Assembly (NCBI GenBank): GCA_050255995.1
Contig: JBFWIM010000072.1
Location: 1 to 9,552, forward strand
Source: Intestinibacillus sp050255995
GTDB taxonomy: Bacteria > Bacillota > Clostridia > Oscillospirales > Butyricicoccaceae
Direction of reading: 5' to 3'
DNA length: 9,552 nt
The notes beneath the pieces were generated by a model. That model was not told where the DNA came from and searched no databases. It worked only from the letters and a program-made list of their open reading frames with translations. Of the stretch, positions 1 through 6,419 are shown piece by piece (within the stretch, counting starts at the first letter, position 1; every line of letters begins with the position of its first letter). Position numbers and translations under genes: made by a program.

Positions 1-799
1 CCTTGGCGAAGCCGTCATAGACGCAGCGCGCGGTCAGGATGCCGAGCAGGCCGCCGCCTGCTGCCGCAGGACGTACCGCATCGGTCAGGATGAGAAGCAG
101 CGAAGGAATGATACGGTCGCGGTACAGAAACAGCACGGCGATTCCCCCCGCGAGATAGAGCAGCGTCATCAGCGGCACGAGCACGGAGGAGGTTTTGGCG
201 ATCAGCCTGCTGCCGCCCTGCAGTACCGGCCAGACGGCGAATGCAACGATCGCACCGATCAGGGCGGGAGAGAGCGGCACAACTGCCGTCACCGCCTCGG
301 CGATCGCGCCCGCCTGCGTCATTGCGCCCGTGCCGACGGAAGACAACAGACAGCACACGCAGAACAGCTTGGCCAGCTTGGGATGATATGCGCCGCGCTC
401 GAGGTATACCATAGGGCCGCCAAGCGGAGTACCGCCCTGCCGCACACGGAAGCGCACGGCGAGCACGATTTCGGAAAATTTGGTTGCCATACCGAAAAAT
501 GCGGCGAGCAACATATAAAACACTGCACCCGGCCCGCCCAGTGTAATGGCAGCGGCGACGCCCGCCAGATTGCCGACGCCGAGTGTGCCGCCGAGCGAGG
601 TGAGAAGCGCCTGCAGCGGCGTGATCGCGCCTTGCCTGTCCTGCTTGTTCCGTCCCGCACGGATTTGGCGGAACAGACTTTTGATGCACCAGAACTGGAC
701 AAAGCCCGATTTCCAGGACAGATATACACCGGTCAGCAGAAGAAAGAGCACGGTAAACGGCCCCCAGAGCAGATACCGGATTTTTAAAAGCAGTTCCAT
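1..799 (-). CDS. Sodium:alanine/amino-acid symporter, AgcS/AlsT family (N-terminal part, cut by window edge)
   Basis: This is an inner-membrane carrier that would import a small neutral amino acid, such as alanine or glycine, together with sodium. The first 266 codons are visible and remain open to the left edge, so about 55-60% of a usual 440-490 residue protein is here. The start is ATG at 799-797, preceded by AAGGAGGT (complement of 805-812) at ideal spacing. Family landmarks are the TSLGGTLGVGNLAGVAAAI stretch (residues 67-85) followed by LGGPGAVFYM (87-96), FGMATKFSE (102-110) and LGGPMVYLERG (126-136). Hydrophobic segments lie at about 10-28, 70-116, 143-172, 178-194 and 205-226. The visible end (RCVYDGFAK) aligns with the region just before the family's FSNEAG motif. 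Where most members have a GxGNMxQxN-like motif, this protein reads GTGAMTQAG (156-164), so its substrate may differ. It stands alone, divergent from tadA. The family call is firm; the substrate is not known. Confidence 0.9.
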   Translation of the reverse strand, partial: MELLLKIRYLLWGPFTVLFLLLTGVYLSWKSGFVQFWCIKSLFRQIRAGRNKQDRQGAITPLQALLTSLGGTLGVGNLAGVAAAITLGGPGAVFYMLLAAFFGMATKFSEIVLAVRFRVRQGGTPLGGPMVYLERGAYHPKLAKLFCVCCLLSSVGTGAMTQAGAIAEAVTAVVPLSPALIGAIVAFAVWPVLQGGSRLIAKTSSVLVPLMTLLYLAGGIAVLFLYRDRIIPSLLLILTDAVRPAAAGGGLLGILTARCVYDGFAK

Positions 800-804
800 A
801 GACA

Positions 805-812
805 ACCTCCTT
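805..812 (-). promoter_or_regulatory. Ribosome binding site of the symporter gene
   Basis: Read on the minus strand this is AAGGAGGT, a near-perfect Shine-Dalgarno sequence six bases before the ATG at 799. It fixes the start codon. No convincing -35/-10 pair for this gene was found in 813-897. Confidence 0.8.
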
Positions 813-847
813 CCGTACAGCCTATGCCCGGCGGCACGGGAACATGA

Positions 848-876
848 TTGTCCGCACGATTGAAATATGCTATACT
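848..876 (+). promoter_or_regulatory. Probable promoter of tadA (sigma-A type)
   Basis: The sequence shows TTGTCC (848-853), a 17-base spacer and TATACT (871-876), with TG at 868-869 forming an extended -10. The predicted transcript begins near 883, giving a very short leader of about 15 nt before the ATG at 898. This position also argues against the upstream in-frame ATG at 844, which would lie ahead of the promoter. Confidence 0.65.
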
Positions 877-897
877 GTAGGGGAAAGAGGTGGATGC

Positions 898-1395
898 ATG
901 CAGAGCGAGCAGGAAAAATTCATGAGGGCGGCGCTGAAACTTGCCAGAAAAGCGGCGGGGGAGGGAGAGGTGCCGGTCGGCTGCGTGGTGGTCTGCGACG
1001 GCAAAATCGTCGGGCGCGGACGCAACCGCCGCGAGACGAAAAAGAATGCGCTGCATCACGCCGAAATTGAGGCAATTGACAAGGCGTGCAAAAAGCTGGG
1101 CGGCTGGCGGCTGCACCGCTGCGATCTGTATGTCACGCTGGAACCTTGCCCGATGTGCGCCGGCGCCATCATCAACGCGCGCATCAAGACGCTCTATTAC
1201 GGCGCGCCGGATGAAAAGGCCGGCTCCTGCGGCACGCTGTCAAACCTGTTTGAGATGGGATACAATCACAAGCCGGAGGTGGTGGCCGGTCTGCTCGGCG
1301 AAGAATGTGCGGAGGAACTGCGGCAGTTTTTCCGCAGCCTGCGGGAGCGGAAAAAGCAGGAGCGGGAGGCAGCGCGCACCCCGGTGGAGGAATAG
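898..1395 (+). CDS. tadA: tRNA-specific adenosine deaminase TadA
   Basis: TadA deaminates adenosine 34 to inosine at the wobble position of tRNA-Arg(ACG), letting one tRNA read several arginine codons. The 165-residue protein is normal for the family. It has a single cytidine/deoxycytidylate deaminase fold: zinc ligand and catalytic glutamate in HAE (54-56), and the other two zinc ligands in PCPMC (83-87, cysteines 84 and 87). The conserved NARIKTLYYGAPDEKAG stretch (93-109) follows. The start at 898 was chosen over in-frame ATG 844 because GAGGTG (887-892) sits five bases upstream, a promoter overlaps the longer version, and family members begin close to this point. An out-of-frame ATG at 894 competes only on paper. 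The gene ends just before the terminator at 1399-1430. Many Firmicutes have the SRP RNA gene and dnaX after tadA, but here the gene converges on dnaJ. Confidence 0.96.
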   Translation: MQSEQEKFMRAALKLARKAAGEGEVPVGCVVVCDGKIVGRGRNRRETKKNALHHAEIEAIDKACKKLGGWRLHRCDLYVTLEPCPMCAGAIINARIKTLYYGAPDEKAGSCGTLSNLFEMGYNHKPEVVAGLLGEECAEELRQFFRSLRERKKQEREAARTPVEE

Positions 1396-1398
1396 ATG

Positions 1399-1430
1399 AA
1401 AAAAGGGAACGGCTTTGGCCGTTCCCTTTT
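1399..1430. terminator. Bidirectional intrinsic terminator between tadA and dnaJ
   Basis: A perfect 13-bp stem (AAAAGGGAACGGC at 1401-1413 and GCCGTTCCCTTTT at 1418-1430) closes a four-base TTTG loop. On the plus strand the stem runs into a T tract just after the tadA stop at 1395. On the minus strand six T residues (complement of 1399-1404) follow the stem, about 22 bases after the dnaJ stop. The symmetry suits a shared terminator for two converging genes. Confidence 0.92.
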
Positions 1431-1452
1431 CTATTACCTGCGGTGCTGTGGA

Positions 1453-2604
1453 TTACTCGCCTTTGAAAGCGTCCTTGACCTTATCCCAGAAACCCTTGCG
1501 CGCGCTCTGGTTTTCATCTGTCGCGCTGGCTTCAAAGTCACGCAGAAGCTGCTTCTGCTTGTCGTTCAGCTGTTTCGGCACCTCGACGCTCACGCGGACA
1601 TACTGGTCGCCCCGGCCGCGGCCGTTGAGGTTCTGTATGCCTTTGCCGCGCATACGGAAGACGGTGCCGGTCTGCGTGCCCTCAGGCACCTGATACTCAA
1701 TTTTGCCGTCGATGGTCGGCACCTGCAGGGTGTCGCCCAGCGCAGCCTGCGTGAAGGAGATCGGAATCTCGCAGATGACATCCGAGCCTTCGCGGGTGAA
1801 GATCGGATGGGGGCGGATGCCGACTGTAACGAGCACATCGCCCGCCGGGCCGCCGTTCGCGCCGGCGTTGCCCTGGCCGCGCAGCTGAATGGACTGGCCG
1901 TCGTCGATGCCGGCAGGGATATGAACACTCAGCGTGCGGTTGCGGCGCAATTTGCCGTTGCCGCCGCACTTTTTACACGGCGTTTTGATAATTTTGCCGG
2001 TGCCGCGGCAGTTCGGGCACGCGGACTGCGTCTGGAACATGCCAAGCGGGGTGCGCTGGGTCTGGGTGACCGTGCCGGAGCCGTGGCAGGTGGGGCAGGT
2101 CTCCGCGTTCGTGCCCTTGGCCGCGCCTGTACCGCTGCATTCGTCGCAGTCCTCGACACGGTCGATGGTGATCTCTTTTTCGCAGCCGAATGCCGCTTCC
2201 TCAAAGGAGAGCATCACGCTCTTGCGGATGCTCTCCCCGCGGCGCGGTGCGTTCTGGCGGCTCTGGCGGCCGCCGAAGCCGCCGCCGAACATGCCGTTCA
2301 GAATGTCGCCAAGGTCGCCGAAGCCGCCCATGTCGAAACCGCCGAAGCCGCCGCCCTGACCTGCGCCGTAATTCGGGTCGACACCGGCAAAGCCGAACTG
2401 GTCATACTTCTGGCGCTTGCCGCTGTCGGACAGCACCTCATATGCTTCGGAAGCCTCCTTGAATTTCTCGGCGGCTTCGGGATTTTCTTTGTTGACGTCG
2501 GGGTGGTATTTCTTGGCCAGCTTGCGGTAAGCCTTTTTAATCTCGTCGTCCGACGCACCCTTGGAAACGCCAAGCACCTCGTAATAATCTCTTTTGTCTG
2601 CCAT
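1453..2604 (-). CDS. dnaJ: Chaperone protein DnaJ (Hsp40, type I)
   Basis: DnaJ is the cytoplasmic J-domain co-chaperone. It binds unfolded proteins, hands them to DnaK and triggers DnaK ATP hydrolysis. The 383 residues show the full type I order: J domain at 5-70 with the HPD tripeptide at 34-36, a Gly/Phe-rich linker at about 73-117, a zinc-binding region with four CxxCxGxG repeats (cysteines 153/156, 170/173, 196/199, 210/213), then the substrate-binding C-terminal beta domains. All eight zinc cysteines are intact. The start is ATG 2604, with GAGGTG (complement of 2612-2617) seven bases upstream. An in-frame ATG at 2667 would give 21 extra residues unlike any DnaJ, running into an inverted repeat, and was rejected. 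It is the last gene of the hrcA operon. The prmA gene that often follows dnaJ in Firmicutes is absent. Confidence 0.98.
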   Translation of the reverse strand: MADKRDYYEVLGVSKGASDDEIKKAYRKLAKKYHPDVNKENPEAAEKFKEASEAYEVLSDSGKRQKYDQFGFAGVDPNYGAGQGGGFGGFDMGGFGDLGDILNGMFGGGFGGRQSRQNAPRRGESIRKSVMLSFEEAAFGCEKEITIDRVEDCDECSGTGAAKGTNAETCPTCHGSGTVTQTQRTPLGMFQTQSACPNCRGTGKIIKTPCKKCGGNGKLRRNRTLSVHIPAGIDDGQSIQLRGQGNAGANGGPAGDVLVTVGIRPHPIFTREGSDVICEIPISFTQAALGDTLQVPTIDGKIEYQVPEGTQTGTVFRMRGKGIQNLNGRGRGDQYVRVSVEVPKQLNDKQKQLLRDFEASATDENQSARKGFWDKVKDAFKGE

Positions 2605-2635
2605 TGGTATACACCTCAAAAAGGAATGAACAGGG

Positions 2636-2713
2636 GTGTAGGGCGCGACGACACAGCACGCCGTCACCGGAAAATCCGGCTGCTCAGCGGGCCGGGGTCG
2701 TCCCGCCCTACGC
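2636..2713. repeat. Imperfect inverted repeat in the dnaK-dnaJ gap, REP/MITE-like
   Basis: Two 15-base arms, GTAGGGCGCGACGAC (2638-2652) and GTCGTCCCGCCCTAC (2697-2711), pair at 14 of 15 positions. A wobble pair and a G-C pair (2637/2712, 2636/2713) extend the stem outward. A second small hairpin lies inside: CCGGA (2667-2671) and TCCGG (2675-2679) around an AAA loop. It fills most of the 120-nt gap and has no coding content. The GTAGGGCG...CGCCCTAC ends resemble the short intergenic palindromes common in gut Clostridia genomes; that family link is inference. There is no T tract, so it is not an ordinary terminator. In the operon mRNA it would form a stable structure and could affect decay or dnaJ expression. 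Confidence 0.7.
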
Positions 2714-2724
2714 TCTATCCTGGA

Positions 2725-4566
2725 TTATTTCTTGTCGTCGTCCTTGACTTCTGTGAAGTCCGCGTCAACAAAGTCGCCCTGCGGGCCTGCGCCTGCGCCG
2801 GGGTTTGCGCCCGTGTTCGGGTCGCCCTGCGGCCCCTGCTGCTGATAGATCTTGCCGGCCAACTCGCCGAACTTCTTCGACAGCTCGTCGGATGCAGCCT
2901 TGATGAGCTCAGCGTCGGTGCCCTTCAGCGCCTCCCTGACCTTTTCAATGTCGGCCTGGACGGCTGCCTTTTCGTCGGCGGACAGCTTGTCGCCGAGGTC
3001 TGTCAGTGCCTTTTCGCTCTGGAATACAAGCTGCTCCGCGCTGTTGCGGATCTCAACTTCTTCCTTGCGCTTCTTGTCCTCGGCTGCGAACTGCTCGGCC
3101 TCGCGCATGGCCTTGTCGACCTCGTCCTTGGACAGGTTGGTCGAAGCGGTAATGGTGATCTTCTGCTCCTTGCCGGTGCCAAGATCCTTTGCGGAGACGT
3201 TTACGATGCCGTTCGCGTCGATGTCGAAGGTGACCTCGATCTGCGGGACGCCGCGCGGCGCGGGAGCGATACCGTCCAGCGTGAAGCGGCCGAGCGTCTT
3301 GTTGCCCGCAGCCATTTCGCGCTCGCCCTGCAGGACATGAATCTCAACGGACGGCTGGTTATCGGCCGCCGTCGAAAAGGTCTGGCTCTTTTTGGTCGGG
3401 ATCGTGGTGTTGCGCTCAATCAGTCGTGTGCACACGCCGCCCAGCGTCTCAATGCCGAGGGAAAGCGGGGTGACGTCGAGCAGCAGGACATCCTTGACCT
3501 CGCCGCCGAGCACGCCGCCCTGGATAGCCGCGCCGATGGCGACGCACTCGTCCGGGTTGATGCCCTTGAAGCCTTCCTTGCCGGTGATGCCCTTCACGGC
3601 CTCCTGCACGGCGGGGATACGGGTGGAGCCGCCAACCAGCAGTACCTTCGTCAGGTCGTTCGCGGCCAGGCCGGCGTCGGACATCGCCTGACGAACCGGA
3701 CCCATCGTGCGCTCGACCAGATCCGCGGTCAGCTCGTTGAACTTCGCACGGGTCAGAGTCAGCTCCAGATGCTTCGGGCCGGTCGCATCCGCCGTGATGT
3801 ACGGCTGGTTGATCGAGGTGGATGCCATGCCGGACAGCTCGATCTTGGCCTTTTCCGCAGCTTCCTTCAGGCGCTGCATCGCCATCTTGTCGCCGGACAG
3901 ATCGATGCCTTCGGACTTCTTGAACTCTTCAACAATCCAGTTGATGATGCGCTGGTCAAAGTCGTCGCCGCCCAGGCGGGTGTCGCCCGCGGTCGCCAGA
4001 ACTTCCAGAACACCGTCGCCGATATCGAGGATCGAAACGTCGAACGTGCCGCCGCCGAGATCATAGACCATGATCTTCTGCTCGGACTCCTTGTCGACGC
4101 CGTAGGCCAGCGCGGCCGCAGTCGGCTCGTTGATGATACGCAGGACTTCGAGGCCCGCGATCTTGCCGGCGTCCTTGGTTGCCTGACGCTGGGAGTCGGA
4201 GAAGTACGCCGGTACGGTAATGACCGCCTGGGTCACAGTAGCGCCGAGATAGGCTTCCGCATCCGCCTTGAGCTTTTGCAGGATCATTGCGGAAATTTCC
4301 TGCGGGGAGTACTTCTTGTCGTCGATGGCGACGCGGTAATCGGTGCCCATGTGGCGCTTGATGGAGATGACGGTGCGGTCGGCGTTGGTAACTGCCTGAC
4401 GCTTTGCCACCTGACCGACCATGCGCTCGCCGGTCTTGGAGAAAGCCACGACGGAGGGCGTGGTACGCGCGCCTTCCGCGTTGGCGATGACGACGGCTTC
4501 GCCGCCTTCCATAACGGAAACGCAGCTGTTCGTCGTACCTAAGTCGATCCCAATGATCTTGCCCAT
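2725..4566 (-). CDS. dnaK: Chaperone protein DnaK (Hsp70)
   Basis: DnaK is the cytoplasmic Hsp70. It binds exposed hydrophobic peptide segments in an ATP-driven cycle with DnaJ (hydrolysis) and GrpE (nucleotide exchange). The 613-residue protein has the three Hsp70 signatures: IDLGTTNSCV (7-16), VYDLGGGTFDVSI (167-179) and LVGGSTRIPAVQ (310-321). The interdomain linker DVLLLDVTP is at 359-367, the beta substrate-binding domain at about 370-480, and the helical lid at about 480-575. A Gly/Pro/Gln-rich tail ends in DDDKK. It lacks the insertion of about 23 residues that Gram-negative DnaK carries around residues 75-95, which marks a monoderm host. The start ATG 4566 follows AAAAGGAGC (complement of 4575-4583) at good spacing. 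It is the third gene of the CIRCE-controlled operon, separated from both neighbours by gaps holding inverted repeats. No motif is missing. Confidence 0.99.
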   Translation of the reverse strand: MGKIIGIDLGTTNSCVSVMEGGEAVVIANAEGARTTPSVVAFSKTGERMVGQVAKRQAVTNADRTVISIKRHMGTDYRVAIDDKKYSPQEISAMILQKLKADAEAYLGATVTQAVITVPAYFSDSQRQATKDAGKIAGLEVLRIINEPTAAALAYGVDKESEQKIMVYDLGGGTFDVSILDIGDGVLEVLATAGDTRLGGDDFDQRIINWIVEEFKKSEGIDLSGDKMAMQRLKEAAEKAKIELSGMASTSINQPYITADATGPKHLELTLTRAKFNELTADLVERTMGPVRQAMSDAGLAANDLTKVLLVGGSTRIPAVQEAVKGITGKEGFKGINPDECVAIGAAIQGGVLGGEVKDVLLLDVTPLSLGIETLGGVCTRLIERNTTIPTKKSQTFSTAADNQPSVEIHVLQGEREMAAGNKTLGRFTLDGIAPAPRGVPQIEVTFDIDANGIVNVSAKDLGTGKEQKITITASTNLSKDEVDKAMREAEQFAAEDKKRKEEVEIRNSAEQLVFQSEKALTDLGDKLSADEKAAVQADIEKVREALKGTDAELIKAASDELSKKFGELAGKIYQQQGPQGDPNTGANPGAGAGPQGDFVDADFTEVKDDDKK

Positions 4567-4616
4567 TATAATATGCTCCTTTTATTACTTGATAGATTCT
4601 TTTTTCAACAGGGAAG

Positions 4617-4685
4617 GACAATTGAAAATTGACAGTGGACAAGGGCGCTCCGCGCCGTTTTCGGATTGTCCCGTCTCAATTTTCC
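4617..4685. repeat. Imperfect inverted repeat in the grpE-dnaK gap, MITE-like
   Basis: Arms at 4624-4642 (GAAAATTGACAGTGGACAA) and 4666-4684 (TTGTCCCGTCTCAATTTTC) pair at 16 of 19 positions. Inside is a tight GC hairpin, GGCGC (4644-4648) and GCGCC (4652-4656), followed by CCGTTTTCGG (4655-4664). The left arm is preceded by GGACAATT (4617-4624), an echo of the GGACAA inside it. The AT-rich arms with an ATTGACA/GGACAA flavour around a GC-rich centre look like a small non-autonomous palindromic element. That identity is inference, since copies elsewhere in the genome cannot be seen. It has no coding capacity and takes up half of the 138-nt gap. Confidence 0.65.
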
Positions 4686-4689
4686 ACAG

Positions 4690-4702
4690 CCCTTGCGAAG
4701 GG
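4690..4702. repeat. Small hairpin just after the grpE stop codon
   Basis: CCCTT (4690-4694) and AAGGG (4698-4702) pair around a GCG loop. On the minus strand this lies directly after the grpE stop. No T run follows, so it is unlikely to terminate transcription; it may mark an mRNA processing or stability point, or belong to the adjacent repeat. Confidence 0.4.
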
Positions 4703-4704
4703 GG

Positions 4705-5298
4705 TCAGTTTGCTACCTTTACCATCGAGTGGCGGACGACCTTATCGCCGATCAGAAAGCCGTGCTGGAATACTTCCGCAATGACGTTTTCGCCTAAGGC
4801 TTCATCTTCAATATGCATCACGGCGTTGTGCAGATGCGGATCAAAGGCGGTGCCAGGCGCATCCTCAATCTGCTTGACATGCAGACTGCCGAGCGCGTCA
4901 AGCAACTGTCTGTGCGTCAGCTCGACGCCCTTTTTAAAATCCATATCCTGCGTTTCCACGGCAAGCGCGCGTTCCAAGTTGTCGAAAGTGGGAAGCAGCG
5001 CCTTTACCGCGTGGGAAACCGCGTCGGCATGGATGCTTTCGCGCTCGCGGGAAGAACGCTTGCGGAAGTTGTCGTACTCTGCGACGAGACGCATATAGCG
5101 GTCGTTCAGCTCGTCAATTTGCTTTTGCAGAGCGGTCAGCACCTCCTCATTCTCCTGCGTGGGCACGGAGTCCGGCTGTGCGGATGCCGCTTCAGGCGCC
5201 GCCTGCGCCGTGTCCGCTGCGGTTTCGTCTGCGGGCGCGGTCTGTGCGGTCTGTTCGGTCTCCGGAATCGCCTCTTCCGGCTTCTTTTTTTTGGACAT
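4705..5298 (-). CDS. grpE: Nucleotide exchange factor GrpE
   Basis: GrpE is the dimeric cytoplasmic partner that opens the DnaK nucleotide site so ADP leaves and the chaperone cycle restarts. The 197-residue protein begins with an acidic, Ala/Glu/Thr-rich, low-complexity tail (about 1-48). A long coiled-coil helix follows (about 50-95, including RLVAEYDNFRKR at 70-81), then the four-helix dimer region (LLPTFDNLERAL, 101-112), and the C-terminal beta wing that touches DnaK (FDPHLHNAVMHIED at 152-165, VIAEVFQHGFLIGDKVVRH at 172-190). The start ATG 5298 is preceded by a weak GAAAGGTAG (complement of 5307-5315), with the AAAGG core about eleven bases from the start. The gap from hrcA is only 25 nt, so translation may be partly coupled. 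The gene ends before a structured 138-nt gap to dnaK. Length and motifs are normal. Confidence 0.98.
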   Translation of the reverse strand: MSKKKKPEEAIPETEQTAQTAPADETAADTAQAAPEAASAQPDSVPTQENEEVLTALQKQIDELNDRYMRLVAEYDNFRKRSSRERESIHADAVSHAVKALLPTFDNLERALAVETQDMDFKKGVELTHRQLLDALGSLHVKQIEDAPGTAFDPHLHNAVMHIEDEALGENVIAEVFQHGFLIGDKVVRHSMVKVAN

Positions 5299-5323
5299 CT
5301 CTATATCTACCTTTCTAAGTGGT

Positions 5324-6364
5324 TTATTTGCGATCCTCTAAAAAGGTTTCCGCAATCAGCCTGTTGAGCCCCTTTGCAAAGCGGCTGAGCTGCGCGGACA
5401 GGCGGGCGTAATCCATACGGGTGGGGCCGACGATGCCGATCACGCCCTGACCGATGTCGCCGATTTTATATTTTGCATAAATGGTGGACGCGTCACTCAG
5501 CGGGTTTTCGCCGTTTTCCGGCCCGATCATGATCTGTACGCCGTCGGTTTCACGGTATACCGGCACCAGATGCATGCGGTCGCTGCCCAAATAGTCCAGC
5601 AGAGCCTGCGCTTTTTGCGTGTCGCGATACTCCGGGTATCGGAGCAGCTTGCTCGCGCCTTCCAGATACACCTCCTGGTGGCCGGTTTCCTCAATCAGCT
5701 CCGCGATGTATTCGGCAATGGGCGCGAGCAGGGCGGTCAGCCCAGCGGCACGGCGCACGATTTCAAAGCGATCGGTCGTGATCTGGGAGAGCGGAATGCC
5801 CGTGAGCGTCTGGTTGAGCACAAAGGTCAGCAGCTCGGTATCGTCCTTGTCAACGTCCGCCGCGGTATGCATCATTTTGCTCTTGACCGTGCCGGTATCC
5901 GTGACAACGACAATCACAAAGGTGCGGGCATCCACCCGGATAATTTCAAACTGCTTGAGCGTGGTGCGCTGCATGACGGGAGTGGCTGCAACGGCGGTGT
6001 ACTCGGTAAGGTTCGCGATCAGCCTGCCGGCCTCCTGAATCAGCTTATCAAGCTCCCGTACCTTAATCTGCATCATCTGACGAAGGCCTGCGTCGTCGGC
6101 AGGCTCCGGTTCCTTGGGCGGCGCCATGAGCTGATCCACATAAAGACGGTAGCCGAGCGGCGAGGGAATGCGTCCGGCAGAGGTGTGCGGCTTTTCCAAA
6201 TAGCCCAATTCCTCCAGCTCGCTCATCTCGTTGCGGATAGTGGCGGGGGAAAAGCTGAGCTCCGGCCGCTGTGCAATTGCTTTGGAGCCGACCGGTTCGG
6301 CAGTGCGAATATAGTCGCCGATGATGGCTTTCAGAATCTGTTTCTTGCGATCGGAAAGTTCCAT
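5324..6364 (-). CDS. hrcA: Heat-inducible transcription repressor HrcA
   Basis: HrcA is the class I heat-shock repressor. It binds the CIRCE inverted repeat and blocks RNA polymerase; in the known systems GroEL keeps it active, so stress that occupies GroEL releases the operon. The 346-residue protein starts with a winged helix-turn-helix domain (about 1-75): LSDRKKQILKAIIGDYI at 3-19, the recognition region PATIRNEMSELEELGYLEKP (40-59) and TSAGRIPSPLGYRLYVD (61-77). A GAF-like domain follows, then a C-terminal dimer region containing GDIGQGVIGIVGPTRMDY (302-319). The start ATG 6364 has AAAGGAGC (complement of 6373-6380) eight bases upstream and lies just after CIRCE. It is the first gene of hrcA-grpE-dnaK-dnaJ, so it represses itself. 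Length and motifs are those of a working protein. Confidence 0.98.
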   Translation of the reverse strand: MELSDRKKQILKAIIGDYIRTAEPVGSKAIAQRPELSFSPATIRNEMSELEELGYLEKPHTSAGRIPSPLGYRLYVDQLMAPPKEPEPADDAGLRQMMQIKVRELDKLIQEAGRLIANLTEYTAVAATPVMQRTTLKQFEIIRVDARTFVIVVVTDTGTVKSKMMHTAADVDKDDTELLTFVLNQTLTGIPLSQITTDRFEIVRRAAGLTALLAPIAEYIAELIEETGHQEVYLEGASKLLRYPEYRDTQKAQALLDYLGSDRMHLVPVYRETDGVQIMIGPENGENPLSDASTIYAKYKIGDIGQGVIGIVGPTRMDYARLSAQLSRFAKGLNRLIAETFLEDRK

Positions 6365-6388
6365 ACGGTAGGGCTCCTTTCTGTGGTT

Positions 6389-6415
6389 TTAGCACTCATA
6401 CCTCTCGAGTGCTAA
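6389..6415. promoter_or_regulatory. CIRCE operator (HrcA binding site)
   Basis: The sequence is a perfect TTAGCACTC, nine-base spacer, GAGTGCTAA inverted repeat, identical to the CIRCE consensus. It sits four bases downstream of the hrcA -10 box and covers the expected transcription start, so HrcA bound here would block initiation. It also lies in the 5' leader of the mRNA, about 25 bases upstream of the hrcA ATG. This is the only CIRCE in the window. Confidence 0.98.
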
Positions 6416-6419
6416 GGAT

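Noticed and set aside
844..897. 18-residue N-terminal extension of TadA from ATG 844
   Set aside because: The sequence overlaps a good promoter (848-876), and ATG 898 has a better ribosome site and matches the family start.
1396..1452. SRP RNA gene or dnaX expected downstream of tadA in Firmicutes
   Set aside because: The space holds only the bidirectional terminator; no SRP-like RNA domain or dnaX start is present.
2605..2667. 21-residue N-terminal extension of DnaJ from ATG 2667
   Set aside because: The J domain begins directly after ATG 2604, which has its own ribosome site. The extension reads into an inverted repeat and is unlike DnaJ N-termini.
1396..4542. Very long plus-strand ORF opposite dnaJ and dnaK as a giant repeat-like protein
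   Set aside because: Its codons are exact reverse complements of well-conserved dnaJ and dnaK codons, its ATG lies in the tadA-dnaJ terminator region without a ribosome site, and its Ala/Arg/Leu/Val-rich product shows no domain.
4567..4704. Second CIRCE or separate promoter in front of dnaK
   Set aside because: No TTAGCACTC/GAGTGCTAA pair and no convincing -35/-10 pair on the minus strand; the gap is taken by the inverted repeat.
5570..6415. 281-codon plus-strand ORF opposite hrcA
   Set aside because: It is a shadow of hrcA in exact complementary register and would end in the CIRCE operator.
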